Shown: positions 12,501-23,114 of the stretch, piece by piece
Numbering within the stretch: position 1 is the first letter of the stretch
How the letters are laid out: each line of letters opens with the position of its first letter
NCBI RefSeq assembly: GCF_963924675.1
Contig: NC_089234.1
Location: 62,283,588-62,347,587, forward strand
Length of the DNA: 64,000 bases
Origin: Phocoena phocoena
Lineage: Eukaryota > Chordata > Mammalia > Artiodactyla > Phocoenidae
Reading direction: 5' to 3'
The notes under the pieces: generated by a model
Seen by the model: the letters and a program-made list of their open reading frames with translations, nothing else
Databases searched by the model: none
What the model was told of the DNA's origin: nothing
Translations under genes and position numbers: made by a program

Positions 12501-15500
12501 GGCTCAGTGTCACAAATTCAGTATACAATCAGTATTCGAATATGGGAGGTAAAAGTGAAATTCCCCAACCTCCCCTTCCCAGTCCCACTCTTCAGAGGTA
12601 ACCATTGTTAAATGTTTGATGATTTTAGACACCTAGAGATGCTTTCTTAATCATCCCATTGAAAGGACCAGAAATGAATGGCTTAAAAATTATAATACAA
12701 TTAAAGCATTACTTCCCAGACCATTATCATTTCATGTCATAAACAAAAAAATAAAATGTATAGGGCACACTGGGTTAAATAAGGAAACTGAGGTAATTGG
12801 CCTGGGAACTTCAACCACCTGTCAAGCCTAGTCTCCCTATGGGCTGCGTGGATGAATGTGTCAGTACACTTACACATTGGTTACTTAGGAACACATTGGT
12901 TTCTTGGGACGAAAGTTATATTGAAAAGTAATTTGCATCCTGATATTTTAACTCAGAGGTTGCAAACTAAAATGGCTCCAGGGGTGAGGTAGGTCATTTG
13001 AGTGAAATTGGGAGTAAGTAGGGAGTTGTAGTAACTTTTTCAGACTGAAGAACTGAGACCTCATCTAAAGGGGTAGCCACCACTCTGTTCCAGCTGATTA
13101 TTATCCATCCAGCATGTGGATAGATAGGCATGGGATTGCCAGATGTTGCACTTTTTCAGAAAGTCAGGCAGAAAACCCTGATTTTCAGATTTTAAAAAAT
13201 CAGATTCAGTTCATGGACCATCAGTTTATATCCTCTGTTCTGACTTAATATTGGCTAGGGTTTGGAGAATCTATACAGAGTCTAATGCTATTGAAACCTG
13301 GCCAGGATTTGTCTACTTTATAGACCATTAGGTTATTCATTTTCAGTACATACGTTTTTAAATTGATGCAACTGCAAACTTTGTCTTTTAGCCCGTCGAG
13401 TTTGGAAAAATTATCTCCCCGCAATTAATGGGATTGTCTTTCTGGTGGACTGTGCAGATCATCCTCGACTCATGGAATCCAAAGTTGAGCTTAATGTATG
13501 TTTATATTTTTTCCTTTCTTGGCCTCTGTTTAAGAAATACAGCTCAGTAGTGCTAATACTTAATCATTCCAGTTAACATTTGGTAAAAGTCCTAGTTACA
13601 GGAAGAAACTGTTTTAAAATCTAAGACATTGCTTTTCGATGTTCTGAGGAAACTTGGCTTGAACACGAGTAAATTAACTTTGCTTATATCTATCATAGGG
13701 TGACTCTTTGTGCAGTTTGCTCAGGACACTCCTCAGTTAATGCCTGTTTTCCCAGCATAATTAATGTCTTTTCCTTTCACATATCACATATGTTCACTGT
13801 TTATGAAGTGTTGGCATAGTGAAACCTTAAAGGAGATATTAGTGTTCTTTGCGTTTTTGAATCTGTGTTCTCAGGTTGTGCCTGCCCACTCTTGCACTGA
13901 GTGACTTGTCAGACCTTAATAGTCTGTTCTGTCTTCAGTTTCAGTCACGTGCAGTGTTTGATACTAACTAGGACTCACCTCAAGTTTCTTCCTTTCTCAA
14001 CATTGCATTTTCTTGGCTTGATAATTTCTGTAATGTTGCCTTTGTAATGCCTACTGTGTTACCCTGTGCCTCAGTCTTTCTCTTTGATTTACAACTCTCT
14101 CTCTGCATTTTTGTTCCTGGCAATTTGAACCTCTCAGGTTTAAGTGTGTTTGTTGAATCTGAAGCTCTAGTCTCATGGAGAATCGCCTACAGGGCAGTCC
14201 TTCCCTTACTTGACCCCTTGGCACTGGTCACTCTCTCTCTAAATTCCCCTTTACATTCTTGGTTTTGGTGCTTTCTCTCTGGCTGATACTTCTCAGACTC
14301 TTTCACAAGCACCTGTTCCCCTGCTTAGCCCTTAAATCTTGGTGCTTTCCCAGGCTGGTCCAGGCTTCTCCCATTCCTTCATCTGCAACCCACATGCCAG
14401 TGACTCCCAGATGGATTTCTCTTGTTTAAACCTCTCTTGTGCTCCAGCCTCATACATAATGCTACTTATTAGAAACTCTACCTACCATTTCTGTTTTCCC
14501 AGAATGGAACTGTTCATTTTCCCTCATCTACGTGGACATGCAGTGAATTACTGTAGATTCCACCACCACCCTGCCATATACTAATGCTGGAAGGAACTTA
14601 CTCAGACTTGTCTTTTTGCCCTACTTAATATTCTTGAATAGGTCTCTTACCACTTTGGTGATAAAATCCACAGATCTTTTGCTTAGCACATAAGATCTTT
14701 CATGATCTTTCCTCGTTTATTTCTTCAGCTTTTCTCTCTATTGCCTACCTTGAACTACATTCCAAACATAGATAACAACTTGTTTTCCCTTGCGTATGCA
14801 GAACTGTCTCTGCCTGGTTTTCTCACCTGACCCTTACCCCATTTTGCTGGTAAATTTCTAAATGTCCTTTTAAGAGATTTCAGAGTTCAGGTATGACTGC
14901 TTCTGGGAAGCCTTCTCTGACCTCTCAGACTGTTAAACTCTCCATCTTATCAGTGTCTGTTGTCTTTGCTGATTTTCTTTTAGGTCTCTCCCATCGGACT
15001 GTGAACTTAGATGGTAGGGACCTTGTCTTATTTCTTTGTGAAACCCCTGTACCTAGTAAAGCCTCGGGCACATAATACGCACTTTGTTAGTATTTAATGA
15101 ATGAATGACATTCTTACTCTGATTTTGTATAACATTTCCTGGAACTTGAGATGTTCAAAGTAGGTTTCTCTTCAACTCTGCTCTTCTTTCCTAGCTTTTC
15201 CTGTCAGTGAAATAGATTCCCAGGTTTGAAATCTCTGCCAGCTTCGACTCCTGTGTTATCTGTCTTATCATTTAGATATCAGTCTCTTCACTTTTTTCTC
15301 CAGAATGCCTGCTGCACTATTCATTACATGCTGCTAGCTTAGGTTAGATCATCATCCCTTACCTGAGCACCACAGGTAGATACTATTTGCAAATTCATTG
15401 TACTAAAAGTATAGATTCTATCTAATAATTTCTGGATTTGGGGTCTTTGGGATCTATTGTAGCTGACTTCTCAGACTGGCACTATAATGCTTGTCATCCC

Positions 15501-18060
15501 TTCCCAACCCATTTACTCTGTCAACACATGTCACCATAAATGCTTTAATCCAGCCAGGTGATACTCCATGTGGCTTCCTGAATTCTTTTCCTGCCGTAAA
15601 GCCATTGCTTATATCTTCCTTCTTTGGATTCTGCCTGTCCACACGCTGCCCCTCCTTCAGAGTCCAGTTTAGTTTCCACATCTTCACTAAGACTTTCCTC
15701 AAGCCCACATTGCCATTTTATTTTCCTGAACATCTTTTAATATTCTCTTCCTATTCATTGCAACACTTAATCATCCACTTGCCTTGCTTTGCTGACAGAT
15801 GAATATAGAGTGAGGATTTCTTGAGCCAGGGATATGTCTTACCTTTCCTTTTTTTTTAAAATTTTATTTATTTATTTATGGCTGTGTTGGGTCTTCATTT
15901 CTGTGCGAGGGCTTTCTCTAGTTGCGGCAAGCGGGGGCCACTCTTCATCACAGTGCGCGGGCCTCTCACTATTCGGCCTCTCTTGTTGCGGAGCACAGGC
16001 TCCAGATGCGCAGGCTCAGTAGTTGTGGCTCACAGACCCAGTTGCTCCGCGGCATGTGGGATCTTCCCAGATCAGGGCTCGAACCCGTGTCCCCTGCATC
16101 GGCAGGCAGATTCTCAACTACTGTGCCACCAGGGAAGCCCCTTACCTTTCCTTTTGTCTTCCTCTCAGTGTCGGAGATAGTGCTTTGCGCACATGGGACT
16201 TCTAGTGTATATCTGGGGACTCTGGTAGTCATCTTTGAGGCTCTGTAGCCAGAGCTTTGTTCTTCTAGGACAGTGCTCAGGGGAGAGCTGAGGATGGCTT
16301 GTGGCTGAGTGATTTAGCTCAGAGTTAAGGTTGGGCAGTTTTGCTGCCTTGCAAATAGACACAGCTTTACATTATAATTGTTTTGAAGCTGTTAGGGGAT
16401 TTCTAACTAATGTCAAGGTAATTTTTAGGGGCTATAATGTCAAGATTACCTTTTAGTTAATCACTCAGGTATAAATATGGTCAGATTTTCACTTTACATT
16501 TGATACCTTATAGACAAGTGAAAGTCAAAGTTGTTTTCATTATTTGGTGGGCTTTTATAGATTCCTCACTCAACCCATTTTTTATCTTGTCTTTAGGCTT
16601 TAATGACTGATGAAACAATATCCAACGTGCCAATCCTTATCTTGGGTAACAAAATTGACAGAACAGATGCAATCAGTGAAGAAAAACTGCGTGAGATATT
16701 TGGGCTTTATGGACAGACCACAGGAAAGGCAAGAGAAGAATCTTCAGGGGACATATTATAAAGGAAATTCACAGCTTGTGAAACATTCATGTTGTGCTAT
16801 CTAGATTTTACTTGTCTTTCAAAAGTAACTGGGCTTAGTATTTGTTTAACTAGAGGTGATTTTAGACTCTCTCAAGGCAGGAGCATGTTCTTTTTTTTAA
16901 CTGTTTTCTAATGAGAGTTTCCTCGGGTATATAAGGATGAAGAAAATGGTAGAAAAAGCAAACTTGTCATTTTAAGAATTTTCTGACTGTCTTTCAAATC
17001 CAGTTCTGAGAAATCAATTTTGAAAGCCCTCCTTAGCCAGAAATTTTTTTCCACTGGAAATTTCAGATTATGAAGAGTGATCATTTATATCACTTTCCAA
17101 GCATTGAAATCAGAGCACTGGGTTATCCTCAGTGCTCCTTGCTGAAAGAGGTAGGACTGTTACCTCTATTTTGAAGATGAGGAAACTCTGAGAGTTACTG
17201 GCTCAGGTCTACACAGCAAGTCAGTGATGAAATCAGGAATAGAACCCAGGTCTTCCAGGTCAGTAGGTTATGCTGTTTCCAGTAGGAAGCAGAACCCTGT
17301 TGCAGAAAAGTATGCTTGGGAGAGAAAAATCTAGAACAGCTATAATTACAGGAATCCTGGTCTTTTGGGCTTGGGGTTTTGGCATATTTAATTTTTTTAA
17401 ATGTCCTTTTCTGGGATCTTTAACTTCCTGACTTTTTTGCATGGCTCCTTAGTCTTGCCTCTTCTTGGTTATCTAGTTCTTCCTAGAAATCCTTCCTTTA
17501 ATTAATTAAGTTTTCCCTCTTACAGGCACATGAATTTTTAATTTTCTTAATGTAACCTGTCATTAGTGTATATTTCTGAATGCTTGTGTTAATGAGGATG
17601 TCCTTATGTCTAAGAAGTCCTGGATTTCTTTTGTCCATGAAAGAGCCTGCTGGTTCTGTGGGTCCCAGTGGCCTTTTTCTTGGTTTGCTGCCATAGCTTT
17701 CCAGATGCATGTTGGTGTGTTCAAAGCAAAGGCTCTTCACAATGAGAGGGAGAACCTGGTAATAGGACTGGGCTGCTTATCTGTCCTGAAAGCACAAACC
17801 CCAATGGCCTTGACCACGTTTCTGTAATTAATCCCTACTCAGATTTGCTTTTGAGGGAAAGAGAAAGTGATTTTTGTTGTCACCCTTTCAAGCTTTTCCA
17901 CATGGAGACGCTAATGGACCTTTCTTGATTTTGCCTCCCCTAGGGGAATGTGACCCTGAAGGAGCTGAATGCCCGCCCCATGGAGGTGTTCATGTGCAGT
18001 GTGCTCAAGAGGCAAGGCTATGGCGAGGGCTTCCGTTGGCTCTCCCAGTATATTGACTGA
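9552..18060 (+). CDS. SAR1A: SAR1A, small GTPase that starts COPII coat assembly
   Basis: Coding exons: 9552-9609, 9744-9863, 10294-10359, 13392-13495, 16597-16728 and 17944-18060. They join in frame to 198 residues, the normal family length. SAR1 is loaded with GTP by SEC12 at ER exit sites, inserts its N-terminal amphipathic helix into the membrane and recruits SEC23/24. Visible motifs are the N-terminal helix [13 protein letters not shown]-loop GLDNAGKT (32-39), switch II DLGGH with the catalytic histidine at 79, and NKID (134-137). MSFIFEW at the start and GNVTLKEL in the last exon mark it as SAR1A rather than SAR1B. All introns are GT-AG except the fifth coding intron, whose donor is aag/gcaaga at 16729 (GC-AG). 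The reading frame is intact. The start codon is the first in its exon and gives the conserved N-terminus. Confidence 0.97.
10485..11320 (-). repeat. Two diverged L1 3'-end fragments
   Basis: The block 'caaacttgccaaaagttgca' at about 10500 recurs at about 10912 as 'aaatttgtcaaaagttgcaa'. This is a common motif of reversed old L1 3'UTRs. Two L1 ends or an internal duplication are possible. Intronic in SAR1A. Confidence 0.5.
11843..12332. mobile_element. Tigger-like (Tc1/mariner, pogo) nonautonomous DNA transposon
   Basis: It starts cagatggtccccaacttaat and ends aagaaaaatctg, with a TA dinucleotide directly outside both ends (11841-11842 and 12333-12334). Internal reversed pieces, gttcgacttaagattttttg near the left and 'caacttatgagattttcaat' near the right, form degenerate inverted repeats. 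About 490 bp, no transposase frame. The exact family name is uncertain. Confidence 0.7.
12333..13391 (+). other. SAR1A intron, no recognised feature
   Basis: Holds a poly(T) run near 12444-12462 and otherwise unremarkable AT-rich sequence up to the acceptor at 13391. Confidence 0.5.
14590..15800 (+). repeat. LINE-2 fragments in SAR1A intron
   Basis: The segment 14890-15110 has the L2 3' order 'gggaagccttctctgacc', 'gactgtgaacttagatggta' and 'gggcacataatacg...aatgaatgaatgac'. A second L2-like piece lies at about 15590-15790. The upstream part (13500-14590) shows nothing I can name. Confidence 0.6.
15850..16140 (-). repeat. CHR-type SINE, ~290 bp form
   Basis: Runs from poly(T) through ggctgtgttgggtcttcatt to ccaccagggaagccc. 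The duplication cttacctttccttt is at about 15838-15851 and again from 16141. Confidence 0.92.
16729..16734 (+). other. SAR1A: GC-AG intron donor of SAR1A
   Basis: The exon ends at aag (Lys, 16726-16728) and the intron begins gcaaga. The next exon starts at 17944 after ccctag and restores the conserved TTGK/GNVT junction, so the splice position is fixed by the protein. No GT donor nearby keeps that junction. Confidence 0.85.
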
Positions 18061-20400
18061 TGTCTGGACAGTGAAAATAAAAGAGTTTTACTTCTCTGGA
18101 CTGATCCTATTCACAGCTTCCTCATGAACTTTTCTAATAGAACAAGGAAAGCTCTCCAACCATGTCTGGCGTTGAGAAGCCAAGAGTCTCTGTCAGCTCT
18201 CTCATCGCCCAGTGGTGACATGTGCTCTTCTCCACACTGTTGGGAGGTAACGCTGCCCCACGTGCTGGTGCAGGTCAGCACCCTGGGACTTGGAAGTGGC
18301 AGGATTTGCCAGGTAGAGCTGTGTGCCATCATGGAGCACCTGGAAAGAAAAACACGTCTCACCACTGTGGTTGATTTCAAAAGAAAGTGATTCTATTTTT
18401 TAAAGAAAGTGTTATTAGTATAATTGGTGACCCTCCTAATAACTTTTTGAGTTCACAATTTACTTGGTCCAGAGTTTGCTTTTTTTTTTTTAACTAGTGA
18501 ATGGCATTTAGATACTTCATAAAATTATGCACAGATACACGTTGGAGGCCAGAGCTCAGTCAAATGAACAGCAGGCTGGTGAGAGAGACTCCCCTCTCAC
18601 TAACTGCCTTGTAGTAGGTGGCACCACCTTGTGCACAGAGCACTAGGAAAGGGCAGAACCCCGGCCGTGCAGTTAAGGCCAGTTCCCACAGTCTCGGGCT
18701 ACCGTCATTCCTCATCCCAGCATGCATAGCATATTGTTCACTGCGGAGGAGTTAATTGTAGAGTGGGTTATTGTTATTATTTTTACTCATAAAGTTAACA
18801 AATTTTAGCCAGTCTTTACTTTTATGTAGTTGTGAAATTTCATTTCCCTGTGTAGCACCTTTTTCATTTTTAGTCATAAAAGTGACTTTTGCCTCATGAA
18901 AGACTTGAGAACACATCCCTTGTTGTCACACACTGCAGGTGTGTCTCAGCCATTTTTGCAGATTCTAGGGGAAATTTTTCTGAATAGGAGAGTCACACAG
19001 GATGAAGTTAACAGCTTAAGGGCTCTTAATTCTGTGAGTTGAGAACTTAAAAGTCTGATATTGTAGCATTTGTTTGAATCTAGGAAAGATTCATTCATTG
19101 GGCTTTAAAATTTCCACTTGCAGAATTTGGTTTCTTTATTGGACTCTTCATGAGCTCTATTTTTTTTAATTGGTTATCAACTTATTTTTGATGTTAAAGG
19201 TTAACATCTGTAGCTTTTCCATATTTTTGGGGGTGGGGTGGGGGGTGTTAGGAAATTGCCTTTCTCCAGTCCAGAAATAATCTGGGGAAACTCTAAGCCA
19301 AGAACTTTGTGTTGAGCTGTTCTTTTGGGCCAGCATCACTTGTCAGTAAGCACCTGGTATAAAAGCCTCAGCATCCCCAGTAGTGTGATGAGGATTATTT
19401 TTATAGCATTCCATTTTCCTAATGCCACGTGTGAAATTGGATTATCATGATCTTAACCAATATTTTACCCTTGTAATAAAGGATGAAGGGATAGGAGATG
19501 GTCTTCATGTGGGAGGATATCTTCATTCATTTTTCCTTTAATGAAAGATAAGGTATTTTCCTCAAAACTGAAAATTGTAATTCCGAGGTGTATTTGCAGA
19601 GGCCTGAACTAAATTCAGTGGATTGTTGCTTCTAATGTGAGGGCGGGGAAGGTGTGGATAATGTATTCCTGGGGTGAGAGAGTATCATTCTTTAGTTGGA
19701 TTTCCCAGGTGAGTACTGAAGAATGTTTCCCATTCTTCAGTACTCACCTGTTGGGAAAGCATGCTTTTTCACTGCTAGGTACCAAATGCAGAGGCTCAGT
19801 GAAGTATAAAGCTGGGAAGAGCATGCCTTTCATTTATTAGCAAGCATAGCTGGTTTGGAAAGGGGTTAAAGCCTTAAGTAAACAAATCTAGCTAACAGTG
19901 AATGAACTAGGTAGTTAACTTGCATACTTCTAATTTTCTTTGGCTAAAGGTAACCCATACTTCTCTCTCCAGAGATACGAGAGGTATGATTGCTTCAGTG
20001 TTAGTTTTCTGGTTTTTGGTTTTTTTTTTTTTATATTTGTCCCTAATCACTTTTTAGCAAGCTAGAAAACTGGATTCTACACAGGGCAGCTCTTTGTGAA
20101 GGTGGTTTATTTTGGCCACTGGAGAAAGAGTCGGGATTGAAAAATCAAGTGGTAGCAGTCTATTTCTTGCCCCACAGAAATAATATAGAGGAAAGAAGCC
20201 GCTGTGAGGAACTTGGCTCCTGACAGTTAGGGTCAGAGCTTTGTACTGGAACTCCCATGAATTGAGACTTTTCATTCTGTTTTATCAGAGTGCATATATG
20301 TCCTATTTCAGGAAAAGTAAAGCAGTCATTTACAAAAGAAAGTCAATCTGTATCCTAAGCGTTTTAATAAAAAGTTAAAACAAATTTGGTATCTTGCTCC
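18061..20400 (+). other. SAR1A: SAR1A 3' UTR with alternative poly(A) signals
   Basis: The first aataaa comes only 15 nt after the stop codon (18076-18081), and further ones lie at 19475-19480 and 20366-20371. Known SAR1A mRNAs have long 3'UTRs, so a distal site near 20.4 kb is plausible, but usage cannot be seen from DNA. Repeats are scarce here, unlike the flanking introns, which fits a constrained UTR. A strong hairpin lies at 19701-19758. Confidence 0.55.
19701..19758 (+). repeat. Near-perfect inverted repeat (hairpin) in SAR1A 3' UTR
   Basis: The left arm aggtgagtactgaagaatg (19707-19725) is the exact reverse complement of 19731-19749, with a 5-nt loop tttcc. Beyond a 3-nt bulge the stem resumes with tttccc (19701-19706) against gggaaa (19753-19758). 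This gives 25 paired bases in all. Confidence 0.9.
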
Positions 20401-22240
20401 TTTTTTTTGGCATTGGTTTGTTCTGTGTATGAACATAGCATGACATTTGTTGTGGGGGGTGGGGCAAAAGTTCTTCCATACTTACGGGAAGAAATATTTA
20501 CAACGGGTGTGAGAGACAGACTTTGCTACGGGGGGGTGTGGGGTATGGGTGGAAAGACCAGGCCAATTTACACATTCCACTGGAAGTAATAAATTTAGTA
20601 CCGTTTGAGAGCCTTGGAACATGCAGTGGTCCCAGGACTGGTGGTCATTTATGCAACAGGAAGGACATGGCAGACTTTTGAACAAAATCTGTTAACATGC
20701 TAGCAAGGACTGGGTCCAGTTTAGCTGTGTTTCATCATTTGATACAAAATTGGAGAGAATCCGGTTGAATGCTACATTTGACAAAATAGAAGTAATGAAA
20801 CCTGTGCTTGTGCATTTAATAGGCTTGTAGGAAGCTTTGCTTTTAAAAAACCCAAATGAGGTTCTAAAACTAAAGTACTGGAATAAAACAGAATGGGAAG
20901 CAAAATGCACCAGGTTCTTTTTGACTGAGTATTAAATTACTGGAGGCATCGAGATTGAAACTAATACAGTGGAATGATGCCATGGGTTTTACGCTTATAT
21001 GGGTTTGTGTCATTTGAGTCAGAGCAGTACATGAAAATTAAAGGCTGAGTCAATGAGCCCAGCACTAGGGGGTCTCACCTTGGCTGTTGACTGTGACTTG
21101 GGACTCCACTGTGATGTGCCGTAAACAGAAAAACATGCAAACAGTTCATGCTGGAGGCTTGGGCGTCATTAAGGGAGAATCACTGGACTCCAGAGAGAGA
21201 AGCAATTGCTAGGAAGTTGGATAGTTAATAGGTTTTACTGCGATCAAGCCATCTTCTATGTCAGAACCAAAAGAAGACAGTACCTGCTATAGGAAGACTG
21301 CTGATTTCAGTCCTGCCTCATGCTATAATGGATCATCATTCTCCTTTCTCAAACAGGTTTGTGTCGCTGGGAGCATTGAGCATTACCCTGTGTTGTGCTT
21401 GGGATACACCAAGCAGTGTTAGTTTATTCAAAATTTTGAGGCAGAAAGGCTATGTAATTTAAGTAGTAACTGAATATTTTCATTAATGCTGACATAAATA
21501 CGTATTAAAATAATCTTATTAAAATTACTTTAGTTGACATTGTGATAGACCTTCATAAAATGTCTAGCTTGTGGTGACTGCTTCAGGGATATCCTGCAGC
21601 CCCCCAAAACATACTTGTTCATGTTCCTCTGTCCTCAGGGTGACTTCATTGGAAAAGTAAGGATGTTTTATGTCAGGGTAGAGCAGGGACGGCAAACTAC
21701 AGCTCGTGGTCCAGATCTAGCCTGCTGCCTGTTTCTGTATGGCCTGTGAGAAAAATAAAAAAAAAAGAATGAAATTTTGTGACATGCCACAATTATATAA
21801 AATTCAAATTTCAGGGCCCATAAGTAAAATTTTATTGGAACACAGCCACCCCATTTCTTTAGCTTTTGCATGCTACAACAGCAGAGCTGAGTATTTAGGA
21901 CAAAGAAGGTATGGCCCACAAAACCTCAGCTATTTATTTACACTCTGGCCTTTTACAGAAAAAATGACCCCTGATCTAGATAAATCCTGGCTGATGGTTA
22001 TAAATCATTATATGAAATGTGCATAATGCAAACTATAGGGTTGTGTAATTTAAAACTTTGACTTCAGCTACTGTTTATCATAGTTTTAAAAGGCAATTTT
22101 TGGAGCAAATCCAGTTTCCATGAGATATGTAGGGTGTGGCTTTGGCATCAGAAGACCAGACGTGTAATCTTACGAGCTCCATTATCCCCCCTAGTGGATT
22201 ACTGTACGGTTTACTTACAAAGTTTCAAAATACTGAACAG
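20400..22240. other. Spacer between SAR1A and TYSND1
   Basis: Apart from the MER1-like element at 21684-21973 no repeat or exon is clearly recognisable. The left part may still belong to the SAR1A 3'UTR, since further aataaa hexamers occur near 20588 and 20881. Confidence 0.4.
21684..21973 (+). mobile_element. MER1-like hAT-Charlie DNA transposon remnant
   Basis: Opens cagggacggcaaactacagc and closes with an inverted counterpart ending gacccctg. The internal phrases ttttattggaacacagccac and ctacaacagcagagctgag are typical of the MER1/Charlie group. No intact target duplication is visible and there is no coding capacity. Confidence 0.65.
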
Positions 22241-22241
22241 C

Positions 22242-22592
22242 TTTTTTTAAATTATTAATTAATTAATTATTGGCTGTGTTGGGTCTTAGTTGCTGCACGC
22301 GGGCTTTCTCTAGTTGCTGCAAGCAGGGGCTACCCTTCGTTGCGGTGCGCGGGCTTCTCATTGCGGTGGCTTCTCTTGTTGCGGAGCACGGGCTCTAGGC
22401 GAGCGGACTCAGTAGTTGTGGCACGTGGGCTGAGTAGTTGTGGCTCGCAGGCTCCAGAGCGCAGGCTCAGTAGTTATGGCACACAGGCATAGTTGCTCCG
22501 CGGCATGTGGGATCTTCCCAGACCAGGGCTCGAACCCGTGTCCCCTGCATTGGCAGGCAGATTCTTAACCTCTGCGACACCAGGGAAATACC
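22242..22592 (-). repeat. CHR-type SINE, long (~350 bp) form
   Basis: Extends from an (aatt)-rich tail through ggctgtgttgggtcttagtt and several 'cagtagttgtggc' repeats to the tRNA-like head at caccagggaaat. Flanked by short copies of ctgaac (22233-22238 and 22593-22598). Confidence 0.88.
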
Positions 22593-22849
22593 CTGAACGC
22601 CTTCTTTGCCCGTCTTATCCCAGGGATCAGAGGTCGGATGTCTCCTACACCTGGGCAGATACTGACAGGTCCTGTACAAGGCCTGGGCAAGTCTAGCCAC
22701 CTCAGGGCGCATTTATGTTCCCTTTCCTGAAGCTCAGCGAACAGAGACGAGACTAGGCTCCGAGGGACCAGCACGCCCCTATCTCCCAGTAAAGCCACAT
22801 TCCTGTCACTCTCCCGGGTCTCTTCCTCCGGTCCCGCTTCGCCCTCAAC

Positions 22850-23114
22850 GTCGCACAGGTGACCTGAACCATCTAGGGCGCGGAAAGGCGGGGTCAGCCT
22901 CGGCAGCCAATCAGGGCTCGGCCCCTAGCCCAGCCAATCGGGCCGGGCCAGTTGGGGCTTAGCCAATCCGGCCGGAAGAGGAAGACCTGGGATAGTGCCT
23001 GCGCTTCTCGCTGCCAGCTTTGGGTGGCGCTACGTGGGGTCAGCTGTTGCCGGCCGCGGTCCTTGCTCGCTCGCTTGTTCCCCGGGAAGCCCCTGGTGTG
23101 CCGTCCCCGAGGCC
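22850..23114 (+). promoter_or_regulatory. TYSND1: TYSND1 CpG-island promoter with three CCAAT boxes
   Basis: Three forward CCAAT boxes stand at 22907-22911, 22934-22938 and 22963-22967, spaced 27 and 29 bp, each inside an agccaatc repeat. An ETS-type core ccggaaga follows at 22972-22979, and a GC-box-like aaggcgggg at about 22884. There is no TATA box. The CpG island continues through all of exon 1 to about 24.29 kb. Transcription probably starts between the last CCAAT and the ATG. Confidence 0.75.

Noticed and set aside
19475..20371. A separate gene between SAR1A and TYSND1
   Set aside because: Only short frames without conserved content. The position and spaced poly(A) signals fit the SAR1A 3'UTR better.
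22995..23114. N-terminal extension of TYSND1 by 40 codons
   Set aside because: The frame is open upstream, but its first codon is gtg and no in-frame atg exists there. The atg at 23115 has a strong context and gives the family length and Cys110 numbering.
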